Numbered from the stretch's first letter, positions 26,961 to 35,623 are shown. The stretch: 64,000 nucleotides of DNA from Mycobacteriaceae bacterium (GCA_019749805.1 JAIEPH010000007.1:153933-217932), one strand, 5' to 3'. Made by a program: numbers and translations. Notes: a model not told the origin generated them from the letters alone.

Positions 26961-27391
26961 TGTCCGACCACGCCCAGCCCTCAGCGCGGATGCTGCCCGC
27001 GCTCGATGACCACAACCGGGCGTTCTGGACTGGGGGAGCCGAGGGAGCGCTCAGAATCCCCTTCTGCGCTTCCTGCGGCACATGGGTGACTCCGCTGGCC
27101 GCAGAATGCCCGGGTTGCGACGGCGTGCTGGAGTATCGCCCGGTGTCCGGTCGGGGGACGGTGTTCACGTACACCGTCAACTACCAGCCCTTCAACCCGG
27201 GTGTGCCCTTGCCGTATGTGATCGCAATCGTCGAGCTGGAGGAGCAGGCCGACCTGCGCATCGCGACCAATATCGTTGACTGCGAACCGGACTCGGTCCG
27301 TATCGGCCTTCCGGTCGAGGTGCGCTTCGAACACCAGGTCGTCGGTGATGAAATTGTCTACATGCCGGTCTTCGCGCCGCGGGTTGACTAG
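26960..27391 (+). CDS. DUF35 OB-fold/Zn-ribbon protein (partner of the thiolase-like protein)
   Basis: 143 residues from ATG 26960. The N-terminal rubredoxin-like Zn ribbon has Cys36-x2-Cys39 and Cys50-x2-Cys53 (CASCGTWVTPLAAECPGC), followed by an OB fold (GRGTVFTYTVNY, PYVIAIVELEE, VRIGLPVEVRFE). DUF35 proteins bind CoA esters and activate thiolase-like partners (e.g. ChsH2 C-terminal domain with Ltp2). It is divergent from such a partner gene. It ends on top of a pseudogene on the other strand. Confidence 0.9.
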   Translation: MSDHAQPSARMLPALDDHNRAFWTGGAEGALRIPFCASCGTWVTPLAAECPGCDGVLEYRPVSGRGTVFTYTVNYQPFNPGVPLPYVIAIVELEEQADLRIATNIVDCEPDSVRIGLPVEVRFEHQVVGDEIVYMPVFAPRVD

Positions 27392-27712
27392 CGGGCCGCC
27401 ACCAGGCGTTCCACCTCGGTCAGGTCGTATGGCGTCCGCAGGCCGAGAAGCGGGTGGTCGGCGTACTGCGCGACACCGATGGGTCCTGGTTGCAGCAGAC
27501 CGAGGCGACAACGGATGCGCGACTGTCCATCCAGCCCGACCCGATGCCGAGCACCGCCCGCCCGCCGGACAGGTGATCCACCGTGCGCGCCATGTCGGCG
27601 AGCAGGTCCGGTTGTGGTAGCACCCACCCGTCACCGGCATCCCGAGCTGGGAGACGTTCGACGTCGTCACCGCCACGAAAGGCGACTTTTGTAGGAATAG
27701 TGCGAGTAATCG
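27388..27712 (-). pseudogene. Remnant of an LLM-class F420-dependent oxidoreductase
   Basis: On the minus strand, VAVTTSNVSQLGMPVTGGCYHN is followed, after a shift of one frame near 27620, by PDLLADMARTVDHLSGGRAV and LGIGSGW; then, after an internal deletion, a family-like tail PYDLTEVERLVAAR ends at the TAG near 27388. Only about 110 of about 300 residues survive. The frameshift and the missing centre make it a pseudogene. It overlaps the stop of the DUF35 gene by four bases. The rest of the gap, 27722-27894, contains no convincing gene. Confidence 0.8.
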
Positions 27713-27721
27713 TCTACAAAA
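27687..27721. promoter_or_regulatory. TTTTGTAG-N19-CTACAAAA inverted repeat
   Basis: Perfect 8-bp arms at 27687-27694 and 27714-27721 lie at the 5' edge of the LLM remnant. It could be a leftover operator or a scar of the rearrangement that broke the gene. Confidence 0.4.
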
Positions 27722-27894
27722 CTCGGATCTGAGCGTCAAAAGGCGCGGCCTTTGAGGCTTATCGAAAGCGAAGCGAACGTCGACACCGAGTTCGTCGACT
27801 CCCTGCCATCCTGCCGCAGGGCCGCCATCGTCGTGTTCTGCGGATGAATCTGAACGCCGACCTTCACCGTTGGCGCGGTAGTCCGCGGCAGTGT

Positions 27895-28833
27895 CTAGGC
27901 CGAGGCAGCCAAGCTCTTCCTGTCCTCGTCGGCGAAGGTGTCCTCCAACTGCACCGGCGAGTAGTCGATGTCGATCTCAGCGAGCGGTCGCCCCCGCGCG
28001 CTGCCGATGGTGCCGAGTCGCCGCATGCCCTTGTCGGTGGCGTACGCCGTGAACTCGTCCATGGTGAAGTTGAAGGGGATCTCGTCGTAGAGGGCGAATG
28101 CATCGTCGGTATTGCGCAACGCCAACGGGATGAGCTCCGACATCCGGTTCTCGAAGACAGCCCAGTTGGAGTCATCGGCGGCGACGTGGCGCCGGCAGGT
28201 GAAGGTGCCCCACGCCATGTGGCGGCGCTCGTCGTCCCCGATTCGGCGGACCAGCTCCTGCATCCCGGGAAGAATGTTGTTGTCGACGCAAATGCGGTGC
28301 CACGCATAGTATCCCGTCAGCGCCATCATCCCCTCGATGACGTGGTTGTACGTCGCCGAGGCCCTGACTTGCGCGGCCGGCGAGGGATCTGTCGCCAGCG
28401 TGTCGAGCGATTTCGGTAGCTCTTCGTAGAACATCTGCCGGTACGAAGGCAGATCGTCGAGATAGTGCTGCAGGTCGCCCGTCATCCCGACCGCGTCGAG
28501 CCACATCCGAAAGACTTGGGTGTGTTTGGCCTCTTCGAACGCGAACTGGGTCAAATACATCTCGTCGCCGAGACGACCTTCGGCACGCATCGCCGTCATG
28601 AACGGCTGGATGTCCTGGGTGACCGCTTCTTCGCCCGCGATGAACTGGGCGCACAGTCGGGTGGCCCAGTCGCGTTCGAGTTCGGTCATCGCCTCCCAGT
28701 CGGCCCGGTCGCGGGAGAAGTCGATGTCGGCCGGGTCCCAGAATTTGGCGTTGCCGCCGGCGAACAGCTTCAGGGGAAGGCTGTCCCAGTTGAGGCCGCC
28801 CGCGGCGAGTGAATCAGAGTGGTTCCTGTCCAT
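27895..28833 (-). CDS. R2-like ligand-binding oxidase (R2lox)
   Basis: 312 residues. The numbering matches M. tuberculosis Rv0233: metal ligands Glu68 (AGEEAV), Glu101 and His104 (FEEAKH), Glu167 (YNHVIEG), Glu202 and His205 (DDERRH), and the Val71-Tyr162 pair that forms the unusual ether cross-link. R2lox is a ribonucleotide-reductase R2 relative with a heterodinuclear Mn/Fe centre and a bound fatty acid. It is not a ribonucleotide reductase subunit; its role is unknown. In M. tuberculosis a TetR regulator (Rv0232) adjoins; none does here. A 16-base palindrome overlaps the promoter. Confidence 0.95.
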   Translation of the reverse strand: MDRNHSDSLAAGGLNWDSLPLKLFAGGNAKFWDPADIDFSRDRADWEAMTELERDWATRLCAQFIAGEEAVTQDIQPFMTAMRAEGRLGDEMYLTQFAFEEAKHTQVFRMWLDAVGMTGDLQHYLDDLPSYRQMFYEELPKSLDTLATDPSPAAQVRASATYNHVIEGMMALTGYYAWHRICVDNNILPGMQELVRRIGDDERRHMAWGTFTCRRHVAADDSNWAVFENRMSELIPLALRNTDDAFALYDEIPFNFTMDEFTAYATDKGMRRLGTIGSARGRPLAEIDIDYSPVQLEDTFADEDRKSLAASA

Positions 28834-28846
28834 GACCTGACTCTAG

Positions 28847-28862
28847 TGTGACTGCTGTCACA
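28847..28862. promoter_or_regulatory. Palindromic operator TGTGA-N6-TCACA at the R2lox promoter
   Basis: TGTGAC-TGCT-GTCACA is a perfect palindrome that also fits the CRP consensus TGTGA-N6-TCACA. It lies 14 bases before the R2lox start. On the minus strand it is embedded in TTGACT-N16-TAGAGT, a possible promoter. Confidence 0.6.
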
Positions 28863-28863
28863 G

Positions 28864-29556
28864 TCAATGGGAGGCGGAGTGTGCCCGCCATTTGCGGTAG
28901 CCGTGGTGGGTGGCGAACGCGCCGACGACGGCCGTCACGCACCAGATCGCGACCGCGACGTACGCCAGCGGTGAATTCAGATCGCCGATCGAGGCGCCCA
29001 GCGCCGTGTACACGAACGCCCGCGGCACCGACCCGATGAAGGCGCCAACGGCCATCTGCCACAGCGGCACTCCGAATGCGCCGAATGCGTAGGACGCGAG
29101 TGCGTCGGACACCCCCGGGATGAAGCGCTGCCCGACGACCGCCCACAATCCGCGCCGCTCGATCAGACTGTCCAGTCGGTCGGCCCGTTCGGTGCCGAGC
29201 AGTTCGCGTGCGCTGGCGCGGCCGGCGCGACGGCCGATCAGGCTCGCGATGATCGCCGTCCCCACGGTCGCGCCCAGCGTCACGAACAGGCCGAGTACGG
29301 GTCCGAACAGCACGCCGCTGCCCGCCGCCAGGATCGGTCCGGGTACGAACACGGCTCCGAGCAGAGCGGACGCCACGACATAGGCGACGGGGGCGGCTGG
29401 GCCCGTGGCGGCGACGACGTCGCGAACCGCTTCGACGTCGATCACCCTGGCGATCGCCACGAGATAGAACAACCCGAGTAAAAACGCCACCACAACGGCA
29501 AGGCGCACGATGTGGCGCCGCCGCGAGGCGGGCGGTGGTTCCTCGATATCGGACAT
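28864..29556 (-). CDS. TVP38/TMEM64-family (DedA-like, SNARE-associated) membrane protein
   Basis: 230 residues with about five hydrophobic segments: VRLAVVVAFLLGLFYLVAIA, then PVAYVVASALLGAVFVPG, LGLFVTLGATVGTAIIA, the family motif GRRAGRASARELLG, then IERRGLWAVVGQRFIPGVSD and a C-terminal helix. The GQRFIPG element and the re-entrant hairpins are typical. Such proteins are thought to move phospholipids or act as scramblase-like proteins. Acid residues are at the N-terminus (MSDIEEPPP). It sits upstream of the R2lox gene and 29 bases after the LLM gene start side; it is probably its own unit. Confidence 0.85.
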   Translation of the reverse strand: MSDIEEPPPASRRRHIVRLAVVVAFLLGLFYLVAIARVIDVEAVRDVVAATGPAAPVAYVVASALLGAVFVPGPILAAGSGVLFGPVLGLFVTLGATVGTAIIASLIGRRAGRASARELLGTERADRLDSLIERRGLWAVVGQRFIPGVSDALASYAFGAFGVPLWQMAVGAFIGSVPRAFVYTALGASIGDLNSPLAYVAVAIWCVTAVVGAFATHHGYRKWRAHSASH

Positions 29557-29584
29557 GCTGACTGCGATTGTGCCTGCTGCTGTC

Positions 29585-30556
29585 CTATCGACGCCCGTCC
29601 AGGGCGGGCAGCACCTCGTCGGTCAGCAGTTGGACCGATCTCCACGCCTCCTCGATCGGCATGGCGCCGACGAGCGGGTGAAGCACTACGTGATCGTGCG
29701 GATTGTCTTTCACGTCGGCTACCAACTGCTCGGGTGACATGAAGCGATACCGTCCGGCGGTTTTGACGTCGTCAAGGGTCTCGACCTTCTCCGTGCCATG
29801 CATGAACGAGTGCACCTCACCGCCGCCCCATCCCGAGTAGACGCGGGCTTCCCACAGGTAATGCTCACCGAGCTCGGCCCACGCCCGATCCGGATCCTCG
29901 TGCAGGAAGACCATTCCCCGACTGCGGGGCGGCGGCATGACGACGATCGGGGTGTGCCCAGCATCGGCGCACAGTTCGCGGTAGTAGTCGGCGATTTCGG
30001 GGAGGTGGCTGGGCAGGTTGAGGGGCAGGCCGTGCCTGGCCGCTCGCCGCGCGGTGGCGCGCACACTGCCGCCGACGAACACCGTGGGGTGCGGGCGTGT
30101 CAACGGGCCGGGAGTGAAGTCCGGTGACGCCCAGAGTGACATCAGCGTGTCGAGCAGCTCGTCCATCAGGCGCCCGCGTTCTTCGAAAGGTGTTCCGAAC
30201 AGTTCGTATTCGGCCGACCGGTATCCCATCCCGATCGTGACGATCAACCGTCCGCCACCGATGGTGTCGGCCATGGCGATATCCTCGGCGAGCCGCACCG
30301 GGTGCCACAGCGGTCCCAGCGTGCAGTCGACGCTGGCGATGACGCGTTCGGTGCGGGACAGCAGGATTGCGGCGGTCATGACGGGATTGCAGCTCCAGCC
30401 GTGCCCGCTCTGATGGTGTTCATCGAAGCTGACGGCGCTGACACCGCGATTTTCCGACCAGGAACTGAGTTCCATCGCAGCCCGCATCCGGTCGCGGCGT
30501 GCGGCCGGGTCGTCTTGTGGCGCGGCGAAATTGAACCGCAGGATCGCCATCGTCAT
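29585..30556 (-). CDS. LLM-class F420-dependent oxidoreductase
   Basis: 323 residues from ATG 30556 (ATG 30550 is also possible). The start MTMAILRFNFAAPQDDPAARR is followed by SFDEHHQSGHGWSCNPVMTA, LIVTIGMGYRSAEYELFGTP and TVFVGGSVRATARRAARHGL, of the luciferase-like TIM-barrel family. It is a relative of the LLM enzyme at 40391 (both begin with a strand LRF and share EHH). It is the last gene of a four-gene unit (sulfotransferase, MBL, SDR, LLM) headed toward lower coordinates. Confidence 0.87.
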   Translation of the reverse strand: MTMAILRFNFAAPQDDPAARRDRMRAAMELSSWSENRGVSAVSFDEHHQSGHGWSCNPVMTAAILLSRTERVIASVDCTLGPLWHPVRLAEDIAMADTIGGGRLIVTIGMGYRSAEYELFGTPFEERGRLMDELLDTLMSLWASPDFTPGPLTRPHPTVFVGGSVRATARRAARHGLPLNLPSHLPEIADYYRELCADAGHTPIVVMPPPRSRGMVFLHEDPDRAWAELGEHYLWEARVYSGWGGGEVHSFMHGTEKVETLDDVKTAGRYRFMSPEQLVADVKDNPHDHVVLHPLVGAMPIEEAWRSVQLLTDEVLPALDGRR

Positions 30557-30569
30557 TGGATAGCCTCGT

Positions 30570-31310
30570 TCACTGGCTGGTGGATGCGCCGTCGACGACG
30601 AACAGCGCCCCACTGGTATAGGAACTCTGCTCGGTGCAGAGGAACGCGATTGTCCCAGCGATCTCGGCTGGTGTGCCCAAGCGTCCCAGCGGGATTCGCG
30701 CGAGCTCGGCATCGATGATCTCCGGCACGGTCTGGGCGAGTTCGGTCATCGGGGTGTCGATCACGCCGGGCACCACCGCGTTGACCCGGATGCCGCGCGG
30801 CGCCCACTTCACGGCGAGGTTGTGCGTGAGGCTCGCGATGCCGGCCTTGGCCGCGCCGTAGCCGGGCACCATGGTCACTGCCCGCAGCGCCGACAACGAC
30901 GACAGGAAGACGACGCTCGCACCGCCCGACGCTGCCAGCGCCTTACGCAGCCCCACGGTCAGACGGTAGGGCGCCGTGAGGTTGACCGCCACGGATGCGT
31001 CGAAGCCGTCGGGCTCGGCTTCGTTGAGTCCACCCGGAAAGTTGGCGCCTGCGTTGTTGACGAGCACATCCAATGTGCTTGTCGCTGAGACCAACTCGTT
31101 GATCGAGTCCGGGTCGGTGAGGATGAGCTGACGGTAGGTCATGCCGGTGAGGTCGGTGTCGTAGTCGCCGGGCCCGGTCCTGGTGCCGGTGATGGTCACC
31201 GTGGCGCCGGCGTCGCGGAACAGCGTCGCCGTGGCGTAGCCGATCCCGCTCGTGCCGCCGGTGATCAATGCCTTCGTCCCGGTGAAGTCGAATGTGGCGC
31301 GCGCGGTCAA
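30570..31310 (-). CDS. Short-chain dehydrogenase/reductase (SDR)
   Basis: 246 residues. Classical SDR: the cofactor motif ITGGTSGIGYA, NNAGANFPGG, the catalytic Ser in FLSSLSALR, YGAAKAGI (Tyr-x3-Lys) and RVNAVVPGVIDTPM. Its ATG end overlaps the upstream MBL gene by four bases (31307-31310). SDRs interconvert alcohols and ketones with NAD(P). In this operon it sits between a metallo-hydrolase and an F420 enzyme, so it may act on the alcohol released from a sulfate ester or other conjugate. Substrate not known. Confidence 0.92.
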   Translation of the reverse strand: MTARATFDFTGTKALITGGTSGIGYATATLFRDAGATVTITGTRTGPGDYDTDLTGMTYRQLILTDPDSINELVSATSTLDVLVNNAGANFPGGLNEAEPDGFDASVAVNLTAPYRLTVGLRKALAASGGASVVFLSSLSALRAVTMVPGYGAAKAGIASLTHNLAVKWAPRGIRVNAVVPGVIDTPMTELAQTVPEIIDAELARIPLGRLGTPAEIAGTIAFLCTEQSSYTSGALFVVDGASTSQ

Positions 31311-32554
31311 GAGTAGTCTCCGATTTTCTTGGTCAGCCAGGCGGATTCCCAGAAGTTGGTGCTGGCGGCGAGCAGGTCCTCATGGGCGGCCTTGAGGACG
31401 GCGCGTGCGCGCATATGCGTCGGGTCGGCATGTACGACGGCCTCGGCGAGATGGATCGCATGCACCGGACGGCCCGCCGCGAGCCGCTCTTCGGCCCGGG
31501 CCACGACGCGCTCGGCGCCGGCGAGGTCGACCAGGTCGACGGTGAGCTCATCAGGTCCGATGTCGTAAAGCTCTGTGGTCGAACGGTGATGGAACCACCC
31601 GGAGTAGTTCTCCCAGATGGCCCGCACGTCCCAGGCGACCTTGCCGTAGCCCTGGCCGACCTCGAGTTCGGCGGGCAGCGTGATCTCCCGCATCAGGGTG
31701 TAGACGTCCTTGCCCGTATTCATGCCCTCCACCGTCCGGTCGTGGAGGTAAGCGATCGCGTTGCGCAGGCGGGTCAATTCGGCGTGGATGAGATCGGCGC
31801 CGCGGATCGGGTCGAAGTGTCCGGTGATCAAGATTTCCGGTCGGAGCTCGCGGACCCGTTCGATCGAGGCGATGGTGGTGAGCGGGTCGCGGTACCGATC
31901 TCCGCGCATCGTGACGAAATTCGGGATATGGCCGAAGACCGGTCCGAAGGTGTTGCCGCACAGGCATACCCGCTGCTCAGGAAGCCAGACGACCATCGAG
32001 TCGGTGGTCTCACCGCCCGGTGTTGCCAGCAGTTCGATGGTGCGGCCGCCGACGGTCAGTACCAGCGAGTCGTCCACTTCGATGTCGGCGGAGTGTGCGG
32101 ACTGGGCCGGGAGCCGCTTTCCGAACCGCTGCTGGATCGCGGCGATGCCGTTGGCGAGCTTATCGGAGAACGCGAAGGCGCTGTTGTTGGCGCGGTAGGC
32201 CAGTAGACGCTCGTTGTCGTCGCGCCAGTGACGCCAGTTGGCCTGCGCCACCACCTGCGTCTGCGGGTCGCGCATCGTGTCGAGTCCGCCGACGTGGTCG
32301 TAGTGGCCCTGCGTGACGATGATGTAGCGGATGGGGGACGAATCGACGGCGTCGAAATTCGCTCTGTGGACCTGGCTTTCGAATCCCATTCCGGTGTTGA
32401 CGACGACGCGGCCGTCGGTGGTGGTCAGCAGATAGGTGTTCGACAGTCCGGGCGAGCACCAGACGCCGGGTACGACTTCCTCGGCGTGTTCGGCCGCTGC
32501 CGGGGCGAGTGCATCGGCGCTAGGACGACTGCGGTAGATCGGTTCTTCGCTCAA
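31307..32554 (-). CDS. Metallo-beta-lactamase-fold hydrolase (alkyl-sulfatase-like), with altered metal motif
   Basis: 415 residues. The MBL core has YIIVTQGHYDHVGGLDTM; the usual H-x-H-x-D-H reads Q82-x-H84-x-D86-H87, so the first His is Gln. ATPGGETTDSM carries a Glu where alkyl sulfatases use Glu as a ligand, and GHFDP supplies a later His. A C-terminal region (ENYSGWFHHRSTTELYD, ERLAAGRPVHAIHLAE) resembles the alkyl-sulfatase dimerisation domain. It abuts the sulfotransferase gene and overlaps the SDR. A hydrolase of sulfate or other esters is inferred; the Gln suggests one-metal chemistry. Confidence 0.85.
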   Translation of the reverse strand: MSEEPIYRSRPSADALAPAAAEHAEEVVPGVWCSPGLSNTYLLTTTDGRVVVNTGMGFESQVHRANFDAVDSSPIRYIIVTQGHYDHVGGLDTMRDPQTQVVAQANWRHWRDDNERLLAYRANNSAFAFSDKLANGIAAIQQRFGKRLPAQSAHSADIEVDDSLVLTVGGRTIELLATPGGETTDSMVVWLPEQRVCLCGNTFGPVFGHIPNFVTMRGDRYRDPLTTIASIERVRELRPEILITGHFDPIRGADLIHAELTRLRNAIAYLHDRTVEGMNTGKDVYTLMREITLPAELEVGQGYGKVAWDVRAIWENYSGWFHHRSTTELYDIGPDELTVDLVDLAGAERVVARAEERLAAGRPVHAIHLAEAVVHADPTHMRARAVLKAAHEDLLAASTNFWESAWLTKKIGDYS

Positions 32555-33817
32555 TTAGTGTCCTTCGGGTCGCACGTCGAATCGTTCGAAGTAGAAGGCG
32601 AATTGCGAGCGTAGTTCGTCGGGCGACACCCCGAAGTGCCTTTGCAGCTCGTATCGCACCGAGCCGTGCTTGCCACGCGGGTTGCTGTCCAGATATCCCT
32701 GGAATGCCCGGCGGACCTTCGAGGTCAGCTCGACGCCCGCGCGTGCGTACAGATCGTCGAGCAGGTCGAACTCGTGGCCGTTGAGGAGGTGAAAGCCGAT
32801 GTCAACGCTGCGCTCGGCCGACACCAGCCCCCGGTCCCGCACACAGCCGCGCAACAGTCGCTCGACCCGGTCCGCCCAGTAGTCGAGCAGCCACTGGGGT
32901 TCGATGCTGCGGCGGCGGAGCCGGTCGGAGTAGGCCATCATCGTGATCGCGGACTGGATCACCGCGACGGGATCGCGGTGGGTGAAAGCCACGGTGGCAT
33001 CGGGGAACGTCGACATCAGCGGGCCGAGTTGCTCGCAGTGCTGTGGCGACTTCAGCACCCAGGTACGGGGGCCGCGCAGGAACGTCAATGCCTGCAGGAC
33101 CTTTTTCAGGTACCCGTAGTGCCGGGTTTGGTCGAGGCTGAGATAGAAGTCCCGCCAGTCGGGGACGCGGGCGTGCCATTCAAGGACATACCCGGCGAAG
33201 TCCAGGTCGAGGATCTCGACTTCCTCTTCGATCGCCTCGGGGAAGCGGTCATGCATGGCGGCGGTGGCGGGAGCGCTGATCATCATCGCGTCGTGCTCGT
33301 TCTTCGCGCGGGTGTAGCGCGGGTCGACGCCGTTGACATCGGGACCCTGGCCCGGGATCGGCAGCGGCTCTTGGCTTTCCCAGTAGGGCAGCGCGCGGCG
33401 CCGTGGATCTGCGGCCAGCAGGTTGACCAGATGTGTCGTCCCCGAGCGGGGCATCCCCACCACGATGAACGGTTTCTCGATCGCGATCGATTCGATTTCG
33501 GGGTGGCGCTTGAGCAGGTCGGTCAAGGACAGCCGGTTGCGCAGCAGTCGGACGATGCGCTGGCGCAGCGTTCCGCGGATCAGCTGCGTCAGGCCATCGT
33601 CGGCCTCTATCGCCTCGACGTAGGCTGCGACCCGGTCCCAGAACTCGTCGTCGGCGGCAAAATCGTCGGCTCCCGCTTCGAGGACGGCCTCGCCGACCAT
33701 CTGCTCGATGTCGAGGTCGATGCGCCGGCTCTCGGTGTGTTCCAGAATCTGGCGCTGGACGTCGGTCAGTTGCGGCGCAGTCAGATCGTCGAAGGTGAGC
33801 TCAGCAGTGCTGCCCAT
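32555..33817 (-). CDS. Sulfotransferase-family protein
   Basis: 420 residues from ATG 33817, chosen for AAGGA six bases upstream. The PAPS phosphate loop is GMPRSGTTHLVNLLAADP (residues 121-138), and a 3'-phosphate-binding Arg/Ser is suggested by TFLRGPRTWVLKSPQH and FTHRDPVAVIQS. Mycobacteria have many of these Sulfotransfer_3-type proteins (Stf), which sulfate lipids or steroids. An N-terminal helical extension (about 110 residues) precedes the core. It heads the operon that faces the IclR gene at 33870. Together with the following MBL gene it forms a possible sulfation/desulfation pair. Confidence 0.88.
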   Translation of the reverse strand: MGSTAELTFDDLTAPQLTDVQRQILEHTESRRIDLDIEQMVGEAVLEAGADDFAADDEFWDRVAAYVEAIEADDGLTQLIRGTLRQRIVRLLRNRLSLTDLLKRHPEIESIAIEKPFIVVGMPRSGTTHLVNLLAADPRRRALPYWESQEPLPIPGQGPDVNGVDPRYTRAKNEHDAMMISAPATAAMHDRFPEAIEEEVEILDLDFAGYVLEWHARVPDWRDFYLSLDQTRHYGYLKKVLQALTFLRGPRTWVLKSPQHCEQLGPLMSTFPDATVAFTHRDPVAVIQSAITMMAYSDRLRRRSIEPQWLLDYWADRVERLLRGCVRDRGLVSAERSVDIGFHLLNGHEFDLLDDLYARAGVELTSKVRRAFQGYLDSNPRGKHGSVRYELQRHFGVSPDELRSQFAFYFERFDVRPEGH

Positions 33818-33841
33818 CGCCGGTCCTTGTGATTGCTTGAT

Positions 33842-33867
33842 TCGAATATTCGACATACTGTTCGATA
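33842..33867. promoter_or_regulatory. Candidate IclR operator, copy 1
   Basis: TCGAATATTCGA (33842-33853) is a 12-bp palindrome; it continues to ATTCGA-N7-TTCGATA (33848-33867), a direct repeat of TTCGA. It sits just before the GTG of the IclR gene in the divergent gap. The IclR promoter at 38070-38093 has the same arrangement. Confidence 0.55.
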
Positions 33868-33869
33868 TT

Positions 33870-34769
33870 GTGACGCTGAACGTAGACGCTGGGAGCAAAG
33901 GCCGTCAAGTGCCCTCCCCGCCGACCGAACGCGTCGTCGCGGTGATGCACCTGCTCGCCGGTGATCCGGAGCGGGATTTCTCGCTCGCCGACATCTGCCG
34001 CAGTCTGAGTATCAGCCGCGCCACCGCTCACGCCATCCTCGCCACCCTTGCTCGACACCGTTGGGTCGTAAAGCACGAATCGTCGGCGAGCTATTCGTGT
34101 GGTCCGGCTATCGGGGCGCTGGCCCGGCCGACCAACGACTGCGAATTCCGCTCCCTGCTGCAGACATTGTCCGAAATCGTTGGCGCGCAGGTCTTTCTGG
34201 CTCGTCGCGAGGGTGCGACGCTGGTGGTGACGGATTCGGTGGGGGACTCGCTCACCGCACCACGCGTCACGGCCGGTCTGCGCATGCCGCTGGTGGCGCC
34301 GTTCGGGCGCGACTATGTGGCCTGGGCGGGGGAGGCGGCCATCAAGTCGTGGCTTGCCGGGATCGGCGAACCGTCGACCAAGCTGCGGAGGCGGCTGACC
34401 GCAGTGCTCGCCGAGGTGCGTGAGCGCGGGTATGTGATCGAACGGCTCAGTCGCGAGTACGTCCGCGTCTACACGGCCCTGCGCGCGCTGGCCGTCGACG
34501 GCGAGCCCGACGAGATCACCGCGCGGCTGGCCGGCGCGTTCGCCGATCTGGCGCTGGTCGACTATCTACCCGCCGAACTCGACGGCACCCCCAACCATCA
34601 GGTGGCGACGATCTCGGTGCCGGTCAGGGACGCCGACGGGGTGGTGTCGATGTCGATCACCGCGGCGCCGTTCCGCGGACTCAACGCCAGGGAGATCCGC
34701 AAGATTGGGACCGCGGTTCGCGATGCGGCCCGCCGGATAGAAGAGACCGGCTATTGTCCGTCGCCATGA
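33870..34769 (+). CDS. IclR-family transcriptional regulator
   Basis: 299 residues from GTG 33870 (starting VTLNVDAGSKGRQVPS). It has a winged HTH (about 25-75: FSLADICRSLSISRATAHAI, LATLARHRWV) and an IclR effector domain (GLRMPLVAPFGRDYVAWAG, ISVPVRDADGVVSMSITAAP). IclR proteins are dimers or tetramers that repress or activate catabolic operons. It is divergent from the sulfotransferase operon and overlaps the next SDR by four bases. A later paralogue at 37153 lies in the same locus, and the two promoters share an operator architecture. Confidence 0.9.
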   Translation: MTLNVDAGSKGRQVPSPPTERVVAVMHLLAGDPERDFSLADICRSLSISRATAHAILATLARHRWVVKHESSASYSCGPAIGALARPTNDCEFRSLLQTLSEIVGAQVFLARREGATLVVTDSVGDSLTAPRVTAGLRMPLVAPFGRDYVAWAGEAAIKSWLAGIGEPSTKLRRRLTAVLAEVRERGYVIERLSREYVRVYTALRALAVDGEPDEITARLAGAFADLALVDYLPAELDGTPNHQVATISVPVRDADGVVSMSITAAPFRGLNAREIRKIGTAVRDAARRIEETGYCPSP

Positions 34770-35623
34770 CCGGTGACGATGGACGACGGTCCCCGCCTAT
34801 CGACAATTGGAATCGGCTCCTCGATGGTCGCGTCGCGGTCGTCACGGGTGGTGGCGACGGTATCGGCGCCGGCATTGCCCGGCTGTTCGCCGAGCACGGC
34901 GCGCACGTCGAGGTCGCCGAGGTTGACCGGGACCGCGCCAACCGAATCCGCGACGAGGTGACCGGCGCCGGTGGATCGATCCGCTGCCATGTCGTCGATG
35001 TCACCGTCGACGACGATGTCGCCCGCCTGGCCGAGGCTGTACTCGCCGAACACGGCCGGATAGACGTGCTGGTGAACAACGTCGGCGACTACCGGCCCCT
35101 GGTGCCGTTCCATCAATCGACGCCGGAGTCGTGGCAGCAGCAGTACGAGATCAATTTGCGCCACGTCTTCGCCGTCACAAGGGCTTTCGTCCCGTCGATG
35201 ATCGACGCCCACCATGGCAGCATCGTCACAGTGCATTCGGTGGAGGGCATGCGAGGCTATCCAAAGGACCCGGTGTACGGGGCGATGAAGGCAGCGGCTG
35301 CGCACTTCACCACATGTCTGGCTGTGGATCTCGGTCGCCACGGCATCCGCGTCAACGGCATCGGCACCGACCTCGCGCAGACCCCTCAGGTCGACTACCT
35401 GACCGGCTACGAGGACGTCGGCGAACTATGGGCGTCGTGGGCACCCGTCGGCCGGGTCGGATGGCCGGAGGACCAAGCCCGCGTGGCGCTGTTCCTGGCA
35501 TCGGATCAGTCGGCTTTCGTCACCGGCCACAACATTCCCGTCGACGGCGGCACCAAAGCCGGTGGCGGATGGCTCTTCTCGCCGCGAGAAGGCCGCTTCG
35601 TCAACAGATCGAGGAACCTGTGA
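34766..35623 (+). CDS. Short-chain dehydrogenase/reductase (SDR)
   Basis: 285 residues from ATG 34766, in an ATGA overlap with the IclR stop. Motifs: VVTGGGDGIGAGIARLFAEH, NNVGDY, VHSVEGMRGYPKDPVYGAMK (catalytic Ser, Tyr-x3-Lys) and RVNGIGTDLAQTP. The proline- and glycine-rich tail after the VDGGTKAGGGW end is unusual. It overlaps the next flavoprotein gene (GTGA), so IclR, SDR and flavoprotein form one transcript. A hydroxyl or keto conversion on the same substrate as the flavoprotein is likely. Confidence 0.92.
   Translation: MTGDDGRRSPPIDNWNRLLDGRVAVVTGGGDGIGAGIARLFAEHGAHVEVAEVDRDRANRIRDEVTGAGGSIRCHVVDVTVDDDVARLAEAVLAEHGRIDVLVNNVGDYRPLVPFHQSTPESWQQQYEINLRHVFAVTRAFVPSMIDAHHGSIVTVHSVEGMRGYPKDPVYGAMKAAAAHFTTCLAVDLGRHGIRVNGIGTDLAQTPQVDYLTGYEDVGELWASWAPVGRVGWPEDQARVALFLASDQSAFVTGHNIPVDGGTKAGGGWLFSPREGRFVNRSRNL

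Noticed and set aside
27740..27843. TTG-initiated short frame (LRLIESEANVDTEF...) after the LLM remnant
   Set aside because: About 32 codons, no ribosome-binding site and no family resemblance.
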